Positions 57,802-64,000 of a stretch of DNA of 64,000 nucleotides are shown one piece after another. Origin of the DNA: Clostridium chrysemydis. GTDB taxonomy: Bacteria > Bacillota > Clostridia > Clostridiales > Clostridiaceae. The notes below the pieces were generated by a model, which was given only the letters and a program-made list of their open reading frames with translations, did not search any database and was not told the DNA's origin. The number at the start of each line of letters is the position of its first letter. Within the stretch, counting starts at the first letter, position 1. A program made the position numbers and the translations under genes. The stretch is taken from contig NZ_JADEKP010000001.1 in the NCBI RefSeq assembly GCF_015234215.1, positions 868,001-932,000 of the forward strand, read 5' to 3'.

Positions 57802-59505
57802 ATGTTATTACAGTTATCAATTAAGAATTTTGCATTAATTGAAGAAGTTTCATTTGATTTAGATAAAGGATTTAATATTTTATCAGGTGAGACTGGAGCG
57901 GGAAAATCAATATTAATAGATGCCATTGACTATGTCCTTGGAGGAAAATTTTCCAAAGATCTAATTCGTACAGGAGAAGAAAGAACAGCAGTAGAAGCTA
58001 TATTTCAAATAGATAGTATTAACCTAAAGGATGTACTCGATGTTTATGGAATAGAATATGAGGATACACTTATTATTAGAAGAGAGACTCTTTTAAGTGG
58101 TAAAAGTATCGTTAAAGTAAATGGAAAAGCTTTGATAGTGTCTCAATTAAAAAAAATTGGGGAAAAGTTATTAGATATACATGGTCAACATCAAAATGGA
58201 GCACTATTAGATAGGGCAACTCATATAAATTACTTAGATGATTATATCGGGGAAGATATTAAAGTAATTTTAAAAAAATTTAAATTTGAAATGGATAAAT
58301 ACTCTTCAATTAAAACAGAAATAGATAAGCTAAAGAAATCTGTAGATAGTGAAAAAATGATTGACTACATAAAGTTTCAACTTGAAGATATAGATAAAGC
58401 AAATCTTAAATTAGGTGAAGAAGAAGATTTGAAATTGCAATATGAATTATTGAGTAATTCTGAAAAAATAAATAAATCACTTAATATGAGTTATGATTTA
58501 CTAAATGGAACTAGTAGTTCAGAGAATGTTTTATCAGCTCTATCAAAAATTATAAGTGAATTAAATACAATAGATATACATCATTCAGATATAAAAGACA
58601 AGCGAAACATAATTGAAGAAGCTTTTTACAATATAGAAGAGGCAACTAGGGACATTAGAAGCATAGCTGACAGTATTCAATACGATGAAGGGTTATTAGC
58701 TGATATTAATGAACGTCTATTTGCTATAAATTCTTATAAGAAGAAGTATGGTGGTTCAGTTGAGGCTGTTTTAGAAACTTATAAAAATTTAAAAAAACAA
58801 TATGATGATGTGACTAACTCTGAAGAAATATTGAATAGTTTAAATGAAAAACTTGAAAATACTCTTGGTAAGATGAAAACCATTGGTGATAAATTAACAA
58901 AAATCAGACTGAAAAATAAAGGTGAACTAGAAAAGAGAATATTAAGTGAGTTAGCATACGTTGGATTAGATAAATCACAAATGATAATTAAAGTTGAAAA
59001 GACAAATTCTTTTAATGAGAATGGATTTGACAATGTAACATTTATGATTTCAACAAACCAAGGTGAGCCAGTAAAATCATTAGAAAAAGTTTTATCAGGT
59101 GGTGAACTTTCGAGAATAATGCTTGCTTTTAAGTGCGTATTCGCTGATAAAGATAGAATACCAACTCTAATTTTTGATGAAATTGATACTGGTATAAGTG
59201 GTCAGGTTGGGCAAAGTGTAGGTGAGAAGATGTATCAAGTTTCAATTAATCACCAAGTTCTGTGTATCACACATTTACCTCAGATAGCAATCCTTTCTGA
59301 TAATCATTATTTTGTCTCAAAGAACGTGAAAAATGGTAAGACATTTACTAATATTAGGCTTTTAAATGAAAAAGAAAAAATACTTCAAGTTGCTTCTATG
59401 TTAGGTGGAGACAATCCAACCGAAACAACAATTAACAATGTAGAAGAGATGCTTTTAAAAGCTAAATCTAAAAAAAATCAAATAAAATCAAATATAGGTA
59501 CATAA
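57802..59505 (+). CDS. recN: DNA repair ATPase RecN
   Basis: 567-residue SMC-like protein. Walker A is LSGETGAGKSILIDAI, a long coiled coil fills residues 170-360, the signature is VLSGGELSRIMLAFK and Walker B is TLIFDEIDTGISG. RecN acts early in double-strand break repair. ATG 57802 with AGGTGA before it is chosen; GTG 57793 lies within that site. It ends the long operon that begins at yqhY. Confidence 0.96.
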   Translation: MLLQLSIKNFALIEEVSFDLDKGFNILSGETGAGKSILIDAIDYVLGGKFSKDLIRTGEERTAVEAIFQIDSINLKDVLDVYGIEYEDTLIIRRETLLSGKSIVKVNGKALIVSQLKKIGEKLLDIHGQHQNGALLDRATHINYLDDYIGEDIKVILKKFKFEMDKYSSIKTEIDKLKKSVDSEKMIDYIKFQLEDIDKANLKLGEEEDLKLQYELLSNSEKINKSLNMSYDLLNGTSSSENVLSALSKIISELNTIDIHHSDIKDKRNIIEEAFYNIEEATRDIRSIADSIQYDEGLLADINERLFAINSYKKKYGGSVEAVLETYKNLKKQYDDVTNSEEILNSLNEKLENTLGKMKTIGDKLTKIRLKNKGELEKRILSELAYVGLDKSQMIIKVEKTNSFNENGFDNVTFMISTNQGEPVKSLEKVLSGGELSRIMLAFKCVFADKDRIPTLIFDEIDTGISGQVGQSVGEKMYQVSINHQVLCITHLPQIAILSDNHYFVSKNVKNGKTFTNIRLLNEKEKILQVASMLGGDNPTETTINNVEEMLLKAKSKKNQIKSNIGT

Positions 59506-59522
59506 AGTATCAAAATAAGGAA

Positions 59523-59559
59523 AAAATAAAACTATCTTAAAGTGGTTTTATTTTTTTTT
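59523..59559 (+). terminator. Terminator after recN
   Basis: AAAATAAAAC (59523-59532) pairs with GTTTTATTTT (59545-59554) and runs into a long T stretch. Confidence 0.7.
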
Positions 59560-59652
59560 ATTATAAAAAATTGTCTTTTATAGAAAAGGTTTAAGAGGAT
59601 ATGAAATTCTAGTTGAGGGAAAAGTAAAGATAGAGGCAAAGGAGGAGACAAT

Positions 59653-60837
59653 ATGATCAAGAGATATGTTAAAAGGATTAGTTTAGTTGTAACTTTAATT
59701 TTAGTAGTATTATTGCCATCAATCTTTACAGTAAAAGACCTACCAGACAAGATATATATTTCTGATTCAATTTGTGCTAAAAGTGTTTTCAAAGACTTGA
59801 GTCCATTAAACAAAATAACTTATACAAAAGATTCTTTAGATATCAAGTTTATGGGACTAATAAATTTAAAATCAGTACAATTAAAAAAGTATGAAAATTT
59901 AAAAATAATACCTGGTGGAGATAGTGTAGGAGTTAAAATAGCATCGGATGGAGTACTAGTAGTTGGCTTTTCAAAATTAACTTGCAATGGTAATGAATTA
60001 GACAGTACAGCGAAAAAATCCGGTATTGAAGTTGGTGATAGAATCATAGAAGTGGATAATAAAAGTGTAGTTAATTGTAATCAATTGTCTCAAAAAATAT
60101 TAGAATCTAAAAATAAAGTTTTAAATGTAAAAATCATTAGAGATGGTGATTTATTAACAAAAAAAATAGAAGTGATTAAAGAAAAATCTGAAAATAAAAT
60201 TGGACTTTGGGTAAGAGATTCAACAGCAGGTGTTGGAACAATGACATTCATAGATAAAAATAGTAAAAACTTTGGAGCATTAGGTCATCCAATCACAGAT
60301 TCTGATACAAATAAACTTTTTAATATTAAAGATGGAGATTTATATGATTCAGCAATAATAAGTTTAAGAAAAGGTGAAAAAGGTAATCCCGGCGAATTGA
60401 AGGGTATATTTACAAATGAAGATACACCTCTAGGAGAAATCAAAAAAAATACTACAAGTGGAATTTTTGGCAATCTGGAGAACGGACATAAATTTAACAA
60501 AAACAAAGAACTTCAAGTTGGTTTCAGAGATGAAGTAAAAGAGGGTAAAGCAAAAATCATAACAACAATAGACGAAAAAGGCCCAAAAGAATACGAAATA
60601 GAAATAATAAAAAAGTTAGAACAACAGGAAGCTGGACCAAAAAGTATGATAATAAAGATTACAGATGAAAAACTATTAAAAGAAACAGGAGGTATTATCC
60701 AAGGGATGAGCGGAAGTCCAATAATACAAGATAATAAAATTATTGGAGCAGTGACTCACGTACTTATAAATAAACCCGACGTAGGTTATGGAATATACAT
60801 AGAATGGATGCTTCAGGATGCAGGTGTTATTAATTAG
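59653..60837 (+). CDS. spoIVB: SpoIVB serine peptidase
   Basis: 394 residues. An N-terminal membrane anchor (about 8-25) is followed by a PDZ domain (ARKS-type GIEVGDRIIEVDNKSV near residue 125) and an S55 peptidase domain with FGALGHPITD (His) and the nucleophile Ser353 in IIQGMSGSPIIQDN. It is made in the forespore and triggers pro-sigma-K processing in the mother cell. It lies directly before spo0A, as in Bacillus. A forespore promoter is expected in 59560-59652 but I could not define one. Confidence 0.95.
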   Translation: MIKRYVKRISLVVTLILVVLLPSIFTVKDLPDKIYISDSICAKSVFKDLSPLNKITYTKDSLDIKFMGLINLKSVQLKKYENLKIIPGGDSVGVKIASDGVLVVGFSKLTCNGNELDSTAKKSGIEVGDRIIEVDNKSVVNCNQLSQKILESKNKVLNVKIIRDGDLLTKKIEVIKEKSENKIGLWVRDSTAGVGTMTFIDKNSKNFGALGHPITDSDTNKLFNIKDGDLYDSAIISLRKGEKGNPGELKGIFTNEDTPLGEIKKNTTSGIFGNLENGHKFNKNKELQVGFRDEVKEGKAKIITTIDEKGPKEYEIEIIKKLEQQEAGPKSMIIKITDEKLLKETGGIIQGMSGSPIIQDNKIIGAVTHVLINKPDVGYGIYIEWMLQDAGVIN

Positions 60838-60863
60838 GGATTTTATCCCTAATTAATTTTTTT
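60829..60863 (+). terminator. Intrinsic terminator after spoIVB
   Basis: ATTAATTAGGGA (60829-60840) pairs perfectly with TCCCTAATTAAT (60846-60857), including the TAG stop codon, followed by T. Confidence 0.9.
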
Positions 60864-60906
60864 ATCATTTAAAAGATAAAAATGGAAAATATTCACACAA
60901 AAGCTA

Positions 60907-60935
60907 TAGACTAAATCACATTTATGGTGTATAAT
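60907..60935 (+). promoter_or_regulatory. Candidate vegetative promoter upstream of spo0A
   Basis: TAGACT (60907-60912) and a perfect TATAAT (60930-60935) are 17 bp apart, some 220 bp before spo0A. This would be the counterpart of a vegetative start upstream of the sigma-H start. Confidence 0.4.
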
Positions 60936-61038
60936 TTACAAATAGTGGAAGATAATTAAGTTTTAATATTTATTGGTACAGCATTTAGCAAATATTAATT
61001 TATTTATTCCTTAATAACAAAATAAATAAATTTAAAAG

Positions 61039-61067
61039 AAGGATTTAAAGTTTAAGTGTCGAATAAA
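61039..61067 (+). promoter_or_regulatory. Sigma-H promoter of spo0A with overlapping 0A box
   Basis: GAAGGATTT (61039-61047) matches the sigma-H -35 RNAGGAWWW, and GTCGAATAA (61059-61067) matches the -10 RNNGAATWW at all fixed positions, with 11 bp between. TGTCGAA (61058-61064), the core of a Spo0A box, overlaps the -10. Confidence 0.7.
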
Positions 61068-61155
61068 TAGAATAGACTTTAAAACCTATTTTTAACCTAT
61101 ATTCAAGGATAAATGAATTGATTATATAAATTAAGTGGATAAAGGGGAGAACAAA

Positions 61156-61974
61156 ATGGAAGATTCAAAAATATCAGTACTTATAGCAGATGATAATAAA
61201 GAATTTTGTAGTATTCTTAATGATTACTTATTAAATCAAAAAGATATAGTAGTTACAGGAATAGCACAAGATGGAAGAGAGGCATTGGAATTAATTCAAA
61301 GCAAAAAACCAGATTTAGTGGTATTAGACATAATAATGCCTCACTTAGACGGATTAGGGGTTTTAGAAAAATTAAATGGCCTAAACATAGATAAAATGCC
61401 TAGAGTAATAATTTTATCAGCAGTTGGACAAGATAAAATAACTCAAAAAGCAATCACATTAGGTGCAGATTATTATGTAGTAAAACCTTTTGATATGGAT
61501 ATATTTACAAAAAGAATCAGAGAAATGTTCCAAACATCAACTGATTTAAATCAGTCAATAAAAAGAACTTCTCAAGTAAGTGAACTTTTATCGACAAATA
61601 CTAGTTCAGTTAATGAACCGGTAGATTTAGAAACTGAAATAACAACTATAATTCACGAAATTGGTGTTCCAGCACATATAAAAGGATATATGTATTTAAG
61701 AGAAGCAATTACAATGGTTGTTAATGATATGGAATTATTATCTGCCGTTACAAAGGAATTATACCCTTCAATAGCTAAAAAATACAATACTACAGCTTCA
61801 AGAGTTGAAAGGGCAATTAGGCATGCAATAGAAGTTGCTTGGGGAAGAGGTCAAATAGATGCTATTAATAAGCTATTTGGATATACTATTCACAATGATA
61901 AAGGCAAGCCTACTAATTCAGAATTTATAGCAATTATTGCTGATAAATTAAGACTTAAGAATAAAGTATCTTAA
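61156..61974 (+). CDS. spo0A: Master sporulation response regulator Spo0A
   Basis: 272 residues. The receiver has Asp12/Asp13 in ADDNKEF, phosphorylated Asp58 in [13 protein letters not shown] and Lys in VVKPFDMD. The C-terminal DNA-binding domain has the family's recognition helix [18 protein letters not shown]. Spo0A~P binds 0A boxes to start sporulation. ATG 61156 follows AAGGGGAG; GTG 61135 is upstream of that site. A 300-bp upstream region carries two candidate promoters. Confidence 0.98.
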   Translation: MEDSKISVLIADDNKEFCSILNDYLLNQKDIVVTGIAQDGREALELIQSKKPDLVVLDIIMPHLDGLGVLEKLNGLNIDKMPRVIILSAVGQDKITQKAITLGADYYVVKPFDMDIFTKRIREMFQTSTDLNQSIKRTSQVSELLSTNTSSVNEPVDLETEITTIIHEIGVPAHIKGYMYLREAITMVVNDMELLSAVTKELYPSIAKKYNTTASRVERAIRHAIEVAWGRGQIDAINKLFGYTIHNDKGKPTNSEFIAIIADKLRLKNKVS

Positions 61975-62012
61975 TAGGTTGTAAAGTTAGAAAAATACAG
62001 GATTATAGCGAT

Positions 62013-62028
62013 TGGTAAAAAGTTACCA
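62013..62028 (+). other. Small hairpin after spo0A
   Basis: TGGTAA (62013-62018) and TTACCA (62023-62028) can pair around AAAG. No clear T run follows; a weak terminator at best. Confidence 0.35.
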
Positions 62029-62041
62029 GTTATATTAAAAA

Positions 62042-62073
62042 GCCTACAAACTATTTTTCATGCCTACAAACTA
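62042..62073 (+). repeat. Two direct 12-bp repeats before the recombinase gene
   Basis: GCCTACAAACTA occurs at 62042-62053 and again at 62062-62073, exactly 20 bp apart. The second copy runs into an imperfect 18-bp palindrome centred on ACTAGT (62064-62081). This is a candidate binding site for the recombinase or a regulator. Confidence 0.6.
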
Positions 62074-62090
62074 GTTGTTAGACATATGTG

Positions 62091-62142
62091 AAAACACTTC
62101 AATTCGCAATTACAGAAATGTATTTGACGAAAGGAGTGTTTT
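62091..62142 (+). promoter_or_regulatory. Leader hairpin that can cover the recombinase ribosome site
   Basis: AAAACACTTC (62091-62100) can pair with GGAGTGTTTT (62133-62142) over 10 bp with one G-U pair. The 3' arm holds the GGAG ribosome site. The loop is 32 nt. Confidence 0.45.
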
Positions 62143-62147
62143 TTGTT

Positions 62148-63149
62148 ATGGCAAATTTATTAAAAAGTAAAAAAGACTTAGAATTTTACTTGGAAGATTT
62201 CATGGAGTATTGTTCTTTAAAAGAATTAAGTAGGAAAACTATCAATAGTTATGAGTCAACTTTGATGTTGTTTTTTAAGTATCTAAAAGAGGAACATATG
62301 GTGGCTAATGTAACTGAGGTAACTTTTGAGCATATTGGTGATTATCTAAAGTTTACAAAAGAAAGAGGTAAGTATTCATATGTATCAGATGATAAAACTG
62401 TAGCTTATAATCATCCAGATTCAAGAAAGGATTTTGGAAAACCAATCAGTGATGCTACAATTAATAACTACATTAGAAATATGAAAGTATTTTTCAATTA
62501 TTGTTTAGACAAGAGATATATTAAGAAATCGCCAATGGAAAAAGTTAAATTTGTTAAAGCTAAAAGAAAAATGAAAGAGGAGATTTCGGATTTAGAATTT
62601 AAAGCTCTTATTAAAGCAATTAATGTTACCATATATAGTGAATATAGAGATTATACGATTATACAACTTATTTTTGACACTGGGATGAGGTTATCAGAAA
62701 CATTAAATTTAAAGTTAGAAGACATTGATATTGAAAGAAGAACTATTTTGATTCCTGCTGAAATAAACAAAGGTAAAAAAGATAGATATGTATTCTTTAG
62801 TAATACAATGTCAACCATCCTTAAAAAATGGTTACAATATAAGGATAGATATTGTACAAGTGAATGGTTATTTCCAACAAAAAAAGGTACTATCATAACA
62901 GCAAGCAATTTTGAGAGAAACTTTAGACAATATAGAGAAAGAGCAGGCATAATTAAGAATATAACACCACATGGCCTACGCAATAATTTTGCTAAAAGAT
63001 TTTTATTAAGTGGTGGAGATATATTTATGCTTTCTAAAATATTAGGTCATAGTAGTGTTACTGTTACAGAACAAGCATATTTAGATGTTACAATGACGGA
63101 TATACGAAAATCATATCAAAGATACTCACCTTTAGAAAATATGAAATAA
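62148..63149 (+). CDS. Tyrosine recombinase / integrase (XerC/XerD-like)
   Basis: 333 residues: an N-terminal SAM-like core-binding domain (about 10-130) and a C-terminal catalytic domain. All expected residues are present: Arg181 in GMRLSETL, Lys in NKGKKDRY, His275 and Arg278 in HGLRNNFAKRF, His301 in LGHSSVT and the nucleophile Tyr311 in EQAYLDV. ATG 62148 is chosen; an in-frame GTG at 62088 precedes the AAGGAG site. No phage genes are near. It could be a resident Xer-type recombinase or the integrase of an element extending right. Confidence 0.88.
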   Translation: MANLLKSKKDLEFYLEDFMEYCSLKELSRKTINSYESTLMLFFKYLKEEHMVANVTEVTFEHIGDYLKFTKERGKYSYVSDDKTVAYNHPDSRKDFGKPISDATINNYIRNMKVFFNYCLDKRYIKKSPMEKVKFVKAKRKMKEEISDLEFKALIKAINVTIYSEYRDYTIIQLIFDTGMRLSETLNLKLEDIDIERRTILIPAEINKGKKDRYVFFSNTMSTILKKWLQYKDRYCTSEWLFPTKKGTIITASNFERNFRQYRERAGIIKNITPHGLRNNFAKRFLLSGGDIFMLSKILGHSSVTVTEQAYLDVTMTDIRKSYQRYSPLENMK

Positions 63150-63164
63150 AAACTATGTAAATTA

Positions 63165-63194
63165 TTGTATATATATTTAAAGTTATGTTATCAT
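63165..63194 (+). promoter_or_regulatory. Candidate promoter of a small RNA
   Basis: TTGTAT (63165-63170) and TATCAT (63189-63194) are 18 bp apart. Transcription would start at about 63201, the first base of the hairpin below. Confidence 0.45.
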
Positions 63195-63200
63195 ATTAGT

Positions 63201-63288
63201 AAGTCAAGTGTTATATTGATACGTGGCTTATGGTTTGTTAATAAAGATTAAAGTAGCTTAACTTTGCGAGTGTGGGCTACTTTTTTTT
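63201..63288 (+). ncRNA. Candidate small RNA of about 88 nt
   Basis: The stretch starts with a hairpin: AAGTCA (63201-63206) with TGGCTT (63224-63229) and GTGT (63208-63211) with ATAC (63219-63222), with a 1x1 internal loop and 7-nt apical loop. It ends with an intrinsic terminator. A promoter lies at the right distance upstream, and no reading frame fits. I do not recognise the family. It may instead be the leader of a longer RNA or simply the recombinase 3' end. Confidence 0.5.
63251..63288 (+). terminator. Intrinsic terminator after the recombinase and candidate small RNA
   Basis: AAGTAGC (63251-63257) pairs with GCTACTT (63276-63282), followed by T to 63288; the loop is 18 nt. Confidence 0.75.
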
Positions 63289-63300
63289 ATGTAAAAAAAT

Positions 63301-64000
63301 AGTGATTTCTAACAAAAAAGCTTCACGTAAATGAAAAATGACATTACTTATACTTAAGCTTACCCTTAGGATAGCTCGTAGGAACATAGTTATAACAATG
63401 GGGGCACTTTTGTAGCATAAGTTGGGCTGGCGGCGTTATAATATCTTTTTTTACAGATTCATGAATATATTACATAAGCTTCTGAGATGCACTGTATCAT
63501 GAGGTAGATTATTTATAGTAACTTTTCTTTATTACAGTCTTAATAGAGTAACTAGCTTTGTGTGAGGCTGTTATAGATAATATTCATATAATAACTTACA
63601 CTTGATATTAATAGCTATTAAAAACCTGCAATAACTTTCAACAAGGGAAAGTAGGATTCAGGTTTTCGTATACAGATAGTATAATGCAACCATTTATGAA
63701 TATTATTGTAGAGAGATAACTTCACCCTGGGCTAGAGGAGCATGGGTATGCTCCGACACATTCATAGTAACTATACCTGAGTAGAAAGAATGGAGGTGGG
63801 CTCCATTCGCCAGGCAGTCATATAAGACTGGTATTTATATCAGTTACTATCATATACAGAAACTAACCAGTACAGTCTAAATTTTCATCATGTATGACTG
63901 CTCCTAGAGAGCAAAGGAATCATGAATGAAAATCAAAAGCTTTCTTTTAAATAATAACTTATATTCATTTTAATATAGTATCTAGCAAATTTTATATTTG
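63301..64000 (+). ncRNA. Candidate large structured non-coding RNA, open at the window edge
   Basis: About 700 bp without a frame of 60 codons, less AT-rich than other gaps and full of helices. Clear stems: 63621-63628 with 63659-63666 (8 bp), enclosing 63635-63639 with 63647-63651; 63695-63701 with 63760-63766 (7 bp), enclosing 63737-63743 with 63748-63754 (7 bp); 63764-63772 with 63842-63850 (9 bp), enclosing 63788-63795 with 63801-63808 (8 bp) and 63815-63819 with 63826-63830; and 63881-63892 with 63921-63933 (12 bp, one bulge), enclosing 63899-63903 with 63909-63913. Strand is inferred from the flanking genes. No tmRNA, RNase P, 6S or intron hallmark is seen. Confidence 0.5.

Noticed and set aside
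62086-62091. ATG-TGA minimal frame as a leader peptide of the recombinase
   Set aside because: There is no ribosome site before it. It is mentioned only as context for the leader hairpin.
63301-64000. tmRNA, RNase P RNA or group I/II intron as explanation for the right end
   Set aside because: No alanine-tRNA-like ends or tag frame, no RNase P core motif and no intron domain V or P7-like signature could be found by eye. A covariance search is still needed.

Overview
The window is a 64 kb stretch of chromosome from a very AT-rich, endospore-forming Firmicute, most likely Clostridium sensu stricto. The evidence is the low GC, strong AGGAGG ribosome sites with frequent GTG/TTG starts, a dense set of sporulation genes (spoIIGA-sigE-sigG, sigK, spoIVA, spoIIIAA-AH, spoIVB, spo0A) and gene order shared with Bacillus and Clostridium core regions. 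Species assignment is inference. Almost every gene is on the + strand; only two small genes of unknown function are on the - strand. I saw no tRNA, rRNA, CRISPR array or IS element.

Layout. 0-8.5 kb: ruvX (cut by the left edge), DUF1292, a Fur-family regulator, RNase J, typA, then mltG-trmR-trhP-udk, where trmR and trhP should act in one wobble-uridine modification pathway. 8.5-14.4 kb: a penicillin-binding protein whose ribosome site lies inside a terminator stem, an unknown membrane protein, an uninterrupted sigK, then a small accessory patch with an exported protein on the - strand, an HD-domain gene broken by an in-frame TAG, a second gene split by a likely one-base deletion, and a universal stress protein. 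14.5-21.1 kb: pilT, a divergent ftsA, ftsZ, and a 911-residue wall hydrolase with seven SH3b repeats. 21.3-25.4 kb: spoIIGA-sigE-sigG, ylmC-like, nrdR, pgeF. 25.4-32.1 kb: phoP-phoR and pstSCAB-phoU, with TTAACA-type repeats before pstS. 32.2-38.1 kb: DUF512 radical-SAM protein, der, gpsA, an unknown - strand gene, spoIVA. 38.2-43.5 kb: a compact type IV pilus / type II secretion-like operon of nine genes. 43.6-49.7 kb: efp, a zinc-ribbon protein and spoIIIAA-AH. 49.8-59.5 kb: one long operon yqhY-nusB-folD-xseA-xseB-ispA-dxs-tlyA-nadK-argR-recN. 59.6-62.0 kb: spoIVB and spo0A, the latter behind a textbook sigma-H promoter whose -10 contains a 0A-box core.

The right end is the least ordinary part. 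After spo0A comes a tyrosine recombinase preceded by two copies of a 12-bp direct repeat and a hairpin that can cover its ribosome site. Then comes a candidate ~88-nt small RNA with its own promoter and terminator, and then about 700 bp with no reading frame but many strong, mostly nested helices. I read this last stretch as a candidate large structured non-coding RNA running up to or past the window edge. I cannot assign it to a known RNA family by eye.

Regulatory calls (promoters, boxes, terminators) are by inspection only. Functions are from motif recognition and gene order, without database searches.
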